A stretch of DNA of 64,000 nt, taken from positions 124,001 through 188,000 of the forward strand of contig CAJUAV010000002.1 of assembly GCA_910584485.1 (NCBI GenBank), in the 5' to 3' direction. Positions 16,530 to 23,880 of the stretch are shown here, in pieces (within the stretch, counting starts at the first letter, position 1; the number at the start of each line of letters is the position of its first letter). The notes beneath the pieces were generated by a model. It had not been told where the DNA came from, ran no database searches, and saw only the letters and a program-made list of their open reading frames with translations. The stretch is from an uncultured Alistipes sp. (lineage in GTDB: Bacteria; Bacteroidota; Bacteroidia; Bacteroidales; Rikenellaceae). The position numbers and the translations under genes are program-made.

Positions 16530-17078
16530 TTATTCGGCAGCAGCCTCTTCGGCGGGAGCCTCCGCAGCTTCGGCCTCGGCTTTGGCAGCCTCCTCGGCCT
16601 CCTTGGCGGCAGCCTCGGCAGCGGCCTTCTTCTCGGCGATGGCCTTTGCGCGCTCCTCGTTTACCTTGGCTTCGGCAGCCAGACGGGCCTTCTCGGCCGA
16701 CTTGGCATCGGTGGCCAGCTTGTTGGTCTTGGCCTCGATCTTGCCGCTCTTGGCCTCCGCCCACTTGTTGTAGCGAGCCTCGGCCTCGGCCTCGGTGAAG
16801 GCGCCCTTGGCTACGCCGCCCAGCAGGTGCTTCTTGTAGAGCACGCCCTTGTAGGAGAGGATGGCTCGGCAGGTGTCCGTAGGTTGTGCGCCTTTGAGTA
16901 ACCAACCCAGAGCTTTCTCGAAGTTCAGGTCGATCGTAGCAGGATTCGTGTTGGGGTTGTAGGTACCCAACTTTTCGATGAATTTACCATCACGTGGCGC
17001 TCTGCTATCTGCGGCAACGATGTGATAGAAGGCATACCCCTTCTTACCATGACGTGCCAAACGAATTTTAACAGCCAT
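16530..17078 (-). CDS. rpsP: Ribosomal protein S16 with extended C-terminal tail
   Basis: A 182-residue 30S protein. Residues 1 to about 90 are the normal S16 fold (MAVKIRLARHGKKGYAFYHI, KFIEKLGTYNPN). The remaining half is a Lys/Ala/Glu-rich, probably helical tail ending in EEAAAE. Long low-complexity tails are common on S16 in Bacteroidota, so this is lineage-typical rather than a fusion. It has a clear promoter at 17141-17172 and a terminator after the stop. Confidence 0.95.
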   Translation of the reverse strand: MAVKIRLARHGKKGYAFYHIVAADSRAPRDGKFIEKLGTYNPNTNPATIDLNFEKALGWLLKGAQPTDTCRAILSYKGVLYKKHLLGGVAKGAFTEAEAEARYNKWAEAKSGKIEAKTNKLATDAKSAEKARLAAEAKVNEERAKAIAEKKAAAEAAAKEAEEAAKAEAEAAEAPAEEAAAE

Positions 17079-17140
17079 TGTGCTTTAAAATTTTGTAAAG
17101 GTTAATTAAAAACGCTCGCCTTTTCGGGCTATTAAGCGCG

Positions 17141-17172
17141 CAAATATAGGGATTTATTTCGAAACGAGAAAA
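17141..17172 (-). promoter_or_regulatory. Promoter for rpsP
   Basis: Minus strand: TTTT (17172-17169), 20-nt spacer, TATATTTG (17148-17141). The -7 box is exact. The leader to the ATG is about 55-60 nt and AT-rich. Confidence 0.75.
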
Positions 17173-17189
17173 TAAATCGGGAAAAATGC

Positions 17190-17700
17190 GGCGAAAAGGA
17201 CGGCGGCGGCATGCAGAACCGCCGAGGTGCGGGGCTACGGGCCGAAAGCGCTCACCTATTCAACAGCGGACCTGCACGAAAATCGCACGCAGTGCGGCAG
17301 CCCGCAGCCACCCCCTGGCGGAGGGCTTGCAAGAGAGGAGCGATAGTGCAGAGCGCGGCGGGCGAAGGCGCTCACCTATTCAACATCGGACCCGCACGAA
17401 AATCGCGCGTAGTGCGGCAGCCCGCAGCCGCCCCCTGGCGGAGGGCTTGCAGGGAAGGAGCGATGGTGCGGCGCCACGGGCCGAAAGCGCTCACCTATTC
17501 AACAGCGGACCTGCACGAAAATCGCGGGCCGTGCAACGGACCGAAAGCGCCCCTATTCAACAGCGGACCTGCTCGAAAATCGCGCGCAGCGCGGCGGGCC
17601 GAAGCCTCCCGCAGCGGAGGCCCGCTGTTTTGGCAAACATGCGTACCCTCCGCAGGCTTCGCCCCGCGCACCAAAATCGCGCTTTGACGCAGCAATCCGC
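17190..17700. repeat. Palindromic repeat array 3 with 120-bp tandem units
   Basis: About 510 bp. A unit containing CTCACCTATTCAACAGCGG and then CTGCACGAAAATCGC recurs at about 17251, 17371, 17490 and, shortened, 17550, giving spacings of 120, 119 and about 60 bp. Each full unit carries the inverted GCAGCCCGCAGCCG module. The array ends with the GGCCGAAGCCTCCCGC module near 17600. A few bases further, at 17738-17765, the 7-mer ATCGGCG is repeated four times. No gene is supported. Confidence 0.85.
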
Positions 17701-17802
17701 AGCAGTCTCGCCGTTCGCCGGCGAACGACAATCGACAATCGGCGATCGGCGATCGGCGATCGGCGAACCGTTCACGAAGCGCGGGGACGCCGCCGAACGC
17801 TC

Positions 17803-18495
17803 CTACTCCCGCGTCCGCAGGTAATCTTCGTAGCAGTCCAGGATCCAGGCGTACTCGTCCTTGCGCTGCTTCTTGCGGGCCTTCTTCTCCTCGCCCTTGA
17901 ACCACCCCTTGATATGCTCCTTCAGGCCGGGTTTCTTATCCTTGAGCAGCACCGTATTGAGCAGCTGGTAAGGATATACGATCTGATCGGGGTCATCGTG
18001 GAAACGCAGGCAGTAGAAGATCTTCAGCACGCGTTTGGTGATGTTGCCCGTCTGCTCGGTCACCCACGCCTTGTACCAGTAGACCGTCGCATGCTCCGAC
18101 GAAACATCCTTGCAGACGAACATGTTGTTCGTGTGGTACCGGTTGCCGATCGACGGACTGGCCACGGGGTGCGACTCCCAGCGAATCCCGTCGGGGTACT
18201 CCTCGGAGGCCTCCGTGTAGTCGATCGAGGCCACCTCGTCGGCCGTGTATTTGGCCGAGTCGCTCCGCTTGCCGTCGGGCGTCAGGGCGAGTTTGAACGA
18301 ATAGTTGGGCTTCTTGAGTTTAAGACCGCGATCGGGCGTCCACATGGCGGTCAGGTAGCCGTCGATCTTTTCGCCCGATTTGAGCGTGACGATGACGCGG
18401 CGGAACTCCTGGTCCTCCTGCTTCTTGGCCTCGACGGGCTGCATCGCTCCGAGCGCTACGACCAGCGCCAAAGCGAACCATACAATGCGTTTCAT
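17803..18495 (-). CDS. Secreted or periplasmic protein of unknown function
   Basis: A 230-residue protein with a clear Sec signal peptide (MKRIVWFALALVVALGAMQPVEA, cleavage after VEA). The mature part begins with a small beta-rich domain (RRVIVTLKSGEKIDGYLTAMW, resembling an Sm-like strand pattern). It ends in a strongly basic segment (KGEEKKARKKQRKDEY). No known family is recognised. It lies 8 nt after the stop of the next upstream gene, which is also secreted and of similar size, so they form a two-gene unit. Confidence 0.75.
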   Translation of the reverse strand: MKRIVWFALALVVALGAMQPVEAKKQEDQEFRRVIVTLKSGEKIDGYLTAMWTPDRGLKLKKPNYSFKLALTPDGKRSDSAKYTADEVASIDYTEASEEYPDGIRWESHPVASPSIGNRYHTNNMFVCKDVSSEHATVYWYKAWVTEQTGNITKRVLKIFYCLRFHDDPDQIVYPYQLLNTVLLKDKKPGLKEHIKGWFKGEEKKARKKQRKDEYAWILDCYEDYLRTRE

Positions 18496-18503
18496 GGGTT
18501 CTT

Positions 18504-19130
18504 TTATTTAAGGTGATCGGATGGCATGCGGTAGTCGCGCAGCAGCAGCAGCGTCTTGTAGCGCGAGGTGGAGGAGCGGCGGATGCGGTCGGCCAGCTCC
18601 GGATCGTCGGCCACGCTCTCGGCGACCCGACGGCGGAACGCATCGCTGTTGGTGCGGTTGACGCGTCCGAGCGAACGGAGGGGTCCGCCGTTTTTCCGCA
18701 GGTAGATTTCGACCGACGAGCTGCTGAAAACGCCGCTGCGGACGAAGGTCGCCATGCCGCCGTTGCCGTAGAGGCTGTAGCCGACCTTCGAGCGGAGCAG
18801 CACGCAGATGCGGGGCGTCTGCAACAGCACGCGGCCCCAGCCGTCGGGCAGGGGGACGAACGTATGGCAGTCGTCGGGGGTGCGACTGTGCCACAACACC
18901 ACCGAATCGATCTCGTCGTAGCGATAATTCCTGCGCTGCTTCGTCTTGCGGAAGGCGTTGCGGAAGGTGCGCAGCGCCCCTTTCTTGCGGGGGATTTCGA
19001 TGCGGTCCTCCCCTGCGAAGAGTTCGACCGTGCCGTCCTTGAGCCAGACGGTACCTTCGACCAGCGAAGCGGCCCGCAGCGGAGCGGCGCAGGCGATGAG
19101 CAGCACGAAGCAGAAAAGGAGGCGTTTCAT
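18504..19130 (-). CDS. Secreted or periplasmic protein of unknown function
   Basis: A 208-residue protein. The start is the ATG at 19130, which opens a signal peptide (MKRLLFCFVLLIACAAPLRA); the frame is open further upstream only through the promoter. The mature part again starts with a strand-rich module (VEGTVWLKDGTVELFAGEDRI). There is a basic linker near residue 70 (FRKTKQRRNYRYDEID). It may be a distant relative of its operon partner at 17803-18495, judged only by layout. Expression is driven by an exact-consensus promoter whose spacer contains nine consecutive G residues. Confidence 0.75.
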   Translation of the reverse strand: MKRLLFCFVLLIACAAPLRAASLVEGTVWLKDGTVELFAGEDRIEIPRKKGALRTFRNAFRKTKQRRNYRYDEIDSVVLWHSRTPDDCHTFVPLPDGWGRVLLQTPRICVLLRSKVGYSLYGNGGMATFVRSGVFSSSSVEIYLRKNGGPLRSLGRVNRTNSDAFRRRVAESVADDPELADRIRRSSTSRYKTLLLLRDYRMPSDHLK

Positions 19131-19160
19131 GGCAGGGAGAGATGAGCAAGTTCTTGATTG

Positions 19161-19191
19161 CAAAGATAAATCCCCCCCCCGAAAAACCAAA
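19161..19191 (-). promoter_or_regulatory. Promoter with a G9 tract in its spacer
   Basis: Minus strand: TTTG (19191-19188), 19-nt spacer, TATCTTTG (19168-19161), both boxes exact. The spacer contains a run of nine G (19180-19172 read on the minus strand). Slippage in this tract would change the distance between the boxes, a known route to phase-variable transcription in other bacteria. Confidence 0.8.
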
Positions 19192-19352
19192 TTTTTTCGA
19201 CGAAAAACAGCGAAAAAAGCGTAAAAAAGCTGCGGGCGGGTATCCCGTCCCGATTTGGCGCATGTTCATCCGACGCATGCGGCGGTCGAGCGGGTGCGGG
19301 TGCGTACGGGTGCGGGTGCATACGGCCGCGAGACCGCGTATCGATCCGCACC
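19192..19352. other. Non-coding stretch before the tandem repeat
   Basis: No gene is seen. The sequence turns from AT-rich promoter to GC-rich simple stretches (GGTGCGGGTGC-type) and then enters the 129-bp tandem repeat. Confidence 0.5.
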
Positions 19353-19600
19353 GCGAAACTCCGCCGCACCGGATTGTGCGGCGGAGGCAGCTGCGTTTTT
19401 AGCCGAATGCAGACAGAGCACTGCTTTGATAAGTATGTTCCGGACGGGAAGATGGAGCGTAGTTGCACGAGAACAGACCCTGCGAAACTCCGCCGCACCG
19501 GATCGTGCGGCGGAGGCTGCTGCGTCTCTTGGCCGAATGCAGACAGGGCACCCGATAAGTATGTTCTCGACGGAAAGATGGAGCGTATTTGCGCGAGAGG
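19353..19600. repeat. 129-bp tandem duplication
   Basis: Two direct copies, at 19353-19481 and 19482 to about 19600. Each begins GCGAAACTCCGCCGCACCGG and contains a perfect 11-bp hairpin (CTCCGCCGCAC with GTGCGGCGGAG), then AGCCGAATGCAGACAG or close variants, GATAAGTATGTTC and AAGATGGAGCGTA. The copies differ at scattered bases and small indels. No coding character; possibly a repeated non-coding RNA or binding region. Confidence 0.8.
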
Positions 19601-19637
19601 CGGCGCCGCGATTGCTCCTGCATCGGACGATCGATCG

Positions 19638-19684
19638 AAAAAAATGGCATGCCCCGACGTTCGAGACGCCTGCTGGGGCATGCC
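19638..19684 (-). terminator. Minus-strand terminator-like hairpin
   Basis: Stem GGCATGCCCC (19646-19655) with GGGGCATGCC (19675-19684). Read on the minus strand it is followed by seven T residues (19644-19638). There is no minus-strand gene upstream of it, so it may end a transcript coming from the non-coding element to its right. Confidence 0.6.
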
Positions 19685-19846
19685 GCCCGTACATGCTCTT
19701 CTTTTGTTGACTGTAGTTCGAGTTGTCGGATTCGGGCTTTCGAGGTATCGGATGAAGAAAAACGGAACGACCCGCCGCCTATGACGGGAGCGGCATACCG
19801 ATTCCGCCGGCCGAAGAGCGTTCGGCAGGTGCAATCCGTATGTTTG

Positions 19847-20136
19847 ATTCCTTGAAATCGGCGGCGCATAACGTGAAATGTCGGTGGTGATGCGCCCACA
19901 GAAAAGAAAATAAAAAGGGGGCGCGGTGTCAGCCCCTCATTGCCGGTCTTGGAGAAACCTTTGAATAGAAGCTGTCCTGCGCCCTTGCGTGTTCTGCCCC
20001 TATGGAGCAGAACATAACAAGGACTGACAACTATTATACCTATTCAAACATCCTCCGAGGAGGTCTCCAAGTTCGCAATGAGGTATAAAGAGTTGTTTAC
20101 CCTTTATAGCTATGTCCGTCGGCTATGCCGAATCAT
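19847..20136. ncRNA. Structured non-coding element, copy 1
   Basis: About 290 nt that recur, with compensatory changes, upstream of the second nucleotidyltransferase-HEPN gene. Conserved pieces in order: TTGAAATCGGCGGCGCATAAC; a stem GGCGCAT/ATGCGCC; AAGCTGTCCTGCGCCCTTG; a long hairpin CCTTG-TGTTCTGC with GCAGAACA-CAAGG; a stem CAAC-TATACC with GGTATA-GTTG enclosing a variable loop; TATGTCCGT and the hairpin TCGGC/GCCGA. A TATGTTTG -7-like box (19839-19846) lies just before it on the plus strand. On the minus strand a TATCTTTG box lies 100 bp to its right (20244-20237). The transcribed strand is therefore open. The class is not one I recognise. Confidence 0.6.
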
Positions 20137-20298
20137 GATAATTCCTTAAAGTTTGCATCGTAGTTGCAATTTTCATTCGTTCATGGACAACCTATGTTGC
20201 CCCGGTACAACGAAACGTCTTCAAGGAATCTTAAAGCAAAGATAGCTATAAAATTTAAATTTACACGATTCGGACATGTTTTATTGGAAAAATCTGCG

Positions 20299-20306
20299 TA
20301 ATTTTG
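20299..20306 (+). promoter_or_regulatory. -7 box giving a leaderless start for the nucleotidyltransferase-HEPN gene
   Basis: TAATTTTG ends 5 nt before the ATG at 20312. The same box at the same distance precedes the second copy (22315-22322, ATG at 22328). A start 5-7 nt downstream would make the mRNA begin at or next to the start codon. No good -33 box is seen at the standard distance. Confidence 0.55.
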
Positions 20307-20311
20307 TGGAT

Positions 20312-21208
20312 ATGAAGACCTCGATAGACTTTTTACCCGAATCCGTACAGCGCGATCTGCACCAGCTGGTGGCATTGATACGCGAAGAGATACAGGATGT
20401 CGCAATGATTATTCTGTTCGGCAGCTATGCCAAAAACACGTTCGTCCGCCACGACGTTACCGAGGATTACGGAGGCGGCCTGATCGAGTTCAACAGCGAT
20501 TATGATATTCTGGTCGTCTCGAAAAAGCGGCTCGGCAAAAGCGAGGGTAACCTGGAAACCCGCATTCGAGACCGCTTCGCGGAAGGCAAAGAGGAAAACG
20601 AAGTGACCAAAGTGCAGCTCGTGAGCGAAAGCATCTCTAAACTGAACAATGCACTGTCCGAGGGACGCTACTTTTATGTCGATGCAGTAAACGATGGCGT
20701 ATTACTTTATGATACAGGAGAATATGAGTTAGCCACTCCCCAAGCATTGAATTATTCGAAAATTAACGAATTGGCTCAAGAGTACTATGACGAAAGATTC
20801 TCTGACGGTTTAGACTTTATGAAAGGTGCCAATTTCTACTATAAAGATCAAAACTATCAAAAATCTATTTTCCTATTGCATCAAGCTACGGAAAATTTTA
20901 CGAAAACAATACCTTTGGTATACGCTCTTTACGGGCATAAGGAACATGATCTTAAATTTCTGCTCGACAAGTGCAAGGGTTATAGCCAGGAATTGGTAAG
21001 AGTGTTCCCGCGCGATACGGCAGAGGAGAAACGACTGTTCGAACTTTTGCGGCGCGCCTATCTGGAAGCCCGCTACAACAAAAAGAATTTCATCGTCACG
21101 AAAGAAGATATCGATGCGTTAACACCGAAAATCGAACAGTTGAAACAAGTCGTCGAGAAAGTTTGCCACGACCGTATTGCCTACTACGACAGCCAAATCA
21201 AGCAATAA
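20312..21208 (+). CDS. Nucleotidyltransferase-HEPN fusion protein, copy 1
   Basis: A 298-residue cytoplasmic protein. Residues 1 to about 130 form a minimal nucleotidyltransferase (MNT) domain: ILFGSYAK carries the GS motif and SDYDILV the metal-binding acidic pair, with about 18 extra residues between them. Residues from about 160 form an HEPN domain (helices around YYDERFSDGLDFMKGANFYY and SIFLLHQATENF). In toxin-antitoxin pairs HEPN proteins are RNases and MNT proteins block them by adding AMP; here both are on one chain. The HEPN Arg of the R-x5-H pattern, present in copy 2, is Lys here (QKSIFLLH), so activity is doubtful. An ORF6N gene follows after 21 nt. The N-terminal half differs strongly from copy 2 while the last 60 residues are close. 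Confidence 0.85.
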   Translation: MKTSIDFLPESVQRDLHQLVALIREEIQDVAMIILFGSYAKNTFVRHDVTEDYGGGLIEFNSDYDILVVSKKRLGKSEGNLETRIRDRFAEGKEENEVTKVQLVSESISKLNNALSEGRYFYVDAVNDGVLLYDTGEYELATPQALNYSKINELAQEYYDERFSDGLDFMKGANFYYKDQNYQKSIFLLHQATENFTKTIPLVYALYGHKEHDLKFLLDKCKGYSQELVRVFPRDTAEEKRLFELLRRAYLEARYNKKNFIVTKEDIDALTPKIEQLKQVVEKVCHDRIAYYDSQIKQ

Positions 21209-21229
21209 CCCGCTATCCCGCCCGAACCG

Positions 21230-21793
21230 ATGAATGAAATAACCGTTATCCAGAATAAAATCTACGAAATCCGCGGTCAGCGTGTGATGCTCGACCGCGA
21301 TTTGGCCGAACTCTACGGAGTGACGACCGGCAACTTAAATAAAGCTGTAAAACGCAATATGGAACGTTTCCCAGACCGTTTCATGTTCCAACTGACAGAG
21401 CAGGAATTCTTGACCTTCCAAAATGGAACATCAAGTTGGGGCGGTACTCGAAAACTGCCCTATGCTTTTACCGAGCAGGGTGTATCCATGTTATCGGCCG
21501 TACTGCGCAGTCCGACGGCAATCCAGGTAAGTATATCCATCATCGATGCCTTCGTAGCCATGCGCAACTACATCGCCACAACCTCGACCGTCACGGCCGA
21601 GCTGGCCGAAATCCGTGCGAAGCTGGCGCTGCTCGAACGCAACGACGAGGACAACGCCGAGGCGATCAACGACCTGTCGGAGGACATGCGCAAGGAGCTG
21701 GACAACATCTACGAAGCGATTGCAGCCCTCGCGGTCAAAACTCCGCAGGTCCGCCCGTCCCGCAGACCGATCGGATACAAGCAATCCGAATAG
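21230..21793 (+). CDS. ORF6N-domain protein, paralogue A
   Basis: A 187-residue protein with an N-terminal ORF6N domain (MNEITVIQNKIYEIRGQRVM), a KilA-N-related DNA-binding fold found in phage and mobile-element proteins. The middle (residues about 45-110) is unique to this copy. The last 80 residues are a predicted coiled coil (AELAEIRAKLALLERNDEDN, then EDMRKELDNIYEAIAALAV), nearly identical in all four paralogues of this island. The gene starts 21 nt after the nucleotidyltransferase-HEPN stop. A 45-nt trailer beginning ACAATCGTTCCGCAGTGCC follows the stop and is shared with paralogues B and C. Confidence 0.88.
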   Translation: MNEITVIQNKIYEIRGQRVMLDRDLAELYGVTTGNLNKAVKRNMERFPDRFMFQLTEQEFLTFQNGTSSWGGTRKLPYAFTEQGVSMLSAVLRSPTAIQVSISIIDAFVAMRNYIATTSTVTAELAEIRAKLALLERNDEDNAEAINDLSEDMRKELDNIYEAIAALAVKTPQVRPSRRPIGYKQSE

Positions 21794-21892
21794 ACAATCG
21801 TTCCGCAGTGCCTTGCACAAGCGACAATTCATAATAACCCGCGACACCGCCTGAATCCGGACTGGGATCGGATGCAATTCATTGTCTGTTTG

Positions 21893-22173
21893 GTCGTTTG
21901 AAATCGGCGGCGCATAACTTGAAATGTCTGTGGAGGATGCGCCCTGAATAAATATAAAAAAGCAAGGGACGCATTAGCAGCCCCTTACAGCAGGTCATAG
22001 GAAACCCGACATGGAAGCTGTCCTGCGCCCTTGCCTGTTCCGCCCACAAAGGGGCAGAACATACCAAGGGCTGGCAACATTTATACCTTAACCTTTGAAA
22101 AGTTCCTAATTTTTCTGTTACGGTATAAAGAGTTGCTGCTCTGTAGTTATGTCCGTTGGCTATACCGAATCAT
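21893..22173. ncRNA. Structured non-coding element, copy 2
   Basis: The second copy of the element at 19847-20136, again directly before a nucleotidyltransferase-HEPN gene. Pairings kept despite base changes: GGCGCAT/ATGCGCC; GCCCTTG/CAAGGGC enclosing TGTTC-GCCC/GGGG-GAACA; TATACC/GGTATA extended by CAAC/GTTG; and TTGG/CCGA. One C-A mismatch on the plus strand (TGTTCCGCCC with GGGGCAGAACA) becomes a U-G wobble on the minus strand. The loop between the TATACC arms is entirely different from copy 1. TCTGTTTG (21885-21892) occupies the position of the TATGTTTG box of copy 1. Confidence 0.6.
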
Positions 22174-22262
22174 CGATCGTCTGTTTCATAATCTGCATAT
22201 TTCTTTTAAGCGGCTCTTGCCGCCTCCGTCGGAACCCTGCAGACTATTTGCAGAACGACAAG

Positions 22263-22293
22263 CGAATATAGTCGTTTTCATGGAATTTGCAAA
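22263..22293 (-). promoter_or_regulatory. Minus-strand promoter facing element copy 2
   Basis: Minus strand: TTTG (22293-22290), 19-nt spacer, TATATTCG (22270-22263). The -33 box and spacing are exact and the -7 box is one base off. It would transcribe leftward through the structured element; no minus-strand gene lies there. Confidence 0.5.
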
Positions 22294-22327
22294 GCGCATT
22301 ATCGTAAAATTTCATAATTTTGTCATT

Positions 22328-23218
22328 ATGAAACGAAGCATCCGATTTTTACCGCTGCGCAAACGACAGGATTTGCAACAACTGACCACGCTTATCCGCG
22401 AACAGATCAAGCAAGTCGAAATGATCGTGCTGTTCGGCAGCTACGCCAAAAACAAATACGTCGACTACGACCAGCGCATCGAATTCGGTACGCCCACCTA
22501 CTACATGAGCGATTACGACCTCGTGATCCTGACGCGCAAGCCGATCGGAGCGGTAGAGTATTCATTGTACGAAAAAATCAAGGATAAGTTTTTCGAAAAC
22601 AAAAACCGGCCGTTCCATACCCGCCCGCAGTTCGTCAATTACGGCATCGACGAATTCAACTATGCCCTCACGAAGGCTCACTATTTCGAAACCGAAATCA
22701 AGCGCGACGGCATCATCCTCTACGATTCGGGAACTTACAAGCTGGCACGCCGCCGCAAACTCGATTATACCGAAATTCGGGATAGGGCGCAAGGCTATTA
22801 TAATGAAAAAATGTCATGCGTAGATGATTTTATCATTGCGTGCAATAGTTTATATGATCTTAATCGAAACAAACGAGCATCGTTTCAATTACATCAGTCG
22901 GTCGAGAACCTACTGCGTGTAATACCAATGACCTTTATTCTCTACGGTCACAAAAGCCACGACCTGTCGGAATTGATGAATGCAGCGAAAAAGCACACGA
23001 CGGAAATTTTCAAGGCATTCCCGCGCGACACGCAGGAGGAAAAACGACTGTTCGACCTGTTGCAGCGCGCCTACATCGAATCGCGCTACAACCCCGATTT
23101 CGAAATCACGAAAGAGGACATCGACGCCTTGATGCCCAAAGTCGAGCAGCTCCGCGACACTGTCGAAAAAGTCTGCCGCGAACGGATCGCCTACTACGAC
23201 AGCCAAATCAAGCAATAA
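22328..23218 (+). CDS. Nucleotidyltransferase-HEPN fusion protein, copy 2
   Basis: A 296-residue paralogue of the protein at 20312-21208. The MNT motifs are VLFGSYAK and SDYDLVIL. The HEPN region has KRASFQLHQSVENLL, which keeps an Arg five residues before the His, as expected for an active R-x4-6-H ribonuclease site. The C-terminus (ITKEDIDALMPKVEQLR to YYDSQIKQ) is almost the same as copy 1, while the N-terminal half is much more diverged. The ATG at 22328 lies 5 nt after a TAATTTTG box, suggesting a leaderless mRNA. Three ORF6N genes follow, the first after 21 nt. Confidence 0.85.
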   Translation: MKRSIRFLPLRKRQDLQQLTTLIREQIKQVEMIVLFGSYAKNKYVDYDQRIEFGTPTYYMSDYDLVILTRKPIGAVEYSLYEKIKDKFFENKNRPFHTRPQFVNYGIDEFNYALTKAHYFETEIKRDGIILYDSGTYKLARRRKLDYTEIRDRAQGYYNEKMSCVDDFIIACNSLYDLNRNKRASFQLHQSVENLLRVIPMTFILYGHKSHDLSELMNAAKKHTTEIFKAFPRDTQEEKRLFDLLQRAYIESRYNPDFEITKEDIDALMPKVEQLRDTVEKVCRERIAYYDSQIKQ

Positions 23219-23239
23219 CCCGCTACCCCGCCCGAACCG

Positions 23240-23824
23240 ATGAATGAAATAACCGTTATACAGAACAAGATATACGAAATCCGCGGACAGCGTGTGATGT
23301 TGGATTTCGATTTGGCAGCTCTTTACGGAGTGGAAACCCGCACCCTCAAACAAGCCGTGCGACGCAATATCGAACGATTCCCCGAAGATTTCATGCTTCA
23401 ATTATCGAATGATGAAGCTAATTACCTGATAAACATAGGGAGATCACAAAATGTGATACCCAATGACTACAATGTCGGCGCTGCGGGGATGTTCGCTTTT
23501 ACCGAGGAAGGGGTAGCCATGCTTTCGGGAGTTTTGCGCAGCAAATCCGCAGTGCAGGCGAATATCGCTATCATGCGCGCCTTCGTGGCCATGCGTAACT
23601 ACATCGCGACGACCTCGACCGTGACGGCCGAGCTGGCCGAAATCCGTGCGAAGCTGGCGCTGCTCGAACGCAACGACGAGGACAACGCCGAGGCGATCAA
23701 CGACCTGTCGGAGGACATGCGCAAGGAGCTGGACAACATCTACGAAGCGATTGCAGCCCTCGCGGTCAAAACTCCGCAGGTCCGCCCGTCCCGCAGACCG
23801 ATCGGATACAAGCAATCCGAATAG
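23240..23824 (+). CDS. ORF6N-domain protein, paralogue B
   Basis: A 194-residue ORF6N protein with the same N-terminal 20 residues as paralogue A. Its own middle segment includes NDEANYLINIGRSQNVIP. The C-terminal coiled-coil half from FVAMRNYIATTSTVTAEL onward is identical in protein and nearly identical in DNA to A. It directly follows the second nucleotidyltransferase-HEPN gene. The predicted role is DNA binding through ORF6N with oligomerisation through the coiled coil; the biological target is unknown. The shared trailer after the stop leads to paralogue C. Confidence 0.88.
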   Translation: MNEITVIQNKIYEIRGQRVMLDFDLAALYGVETRTLKQAVRRNIERFPEDFMLQLSNDEANYLINIGRSQNVIPNDYNVGAAGMFAFTEEGVAMLSGVLRSKSAVQANIAIMRAFVAMRNYIATTSTVTAELAEIRAKLALLERNDEDNAEAINDLSEDMRKELDNIYEAIAALAVKTPQVRPSRRPIGYKQSE

Positions 23825-23880
23825 ACAATCGTTCCGCAGTACCTTGCACAAGCGACAATTCATAATGCCCCCCTGACCCG

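Noticed and set aside
17190..17640. CRISPR-like array
   Set aside because: The repeated units are 120 bp with no short spacers, the copies are degenerate, and no cas gene is present.
19847..22173. Group II intron, RNase P RNA, tmRNA or SRP RNA for the 285-nt element
   Set aside because: No domain V-like hairpin or reverse transcriptase for an intron, and none of the conserved sequence blocks of the other RNAs that I can recognise.
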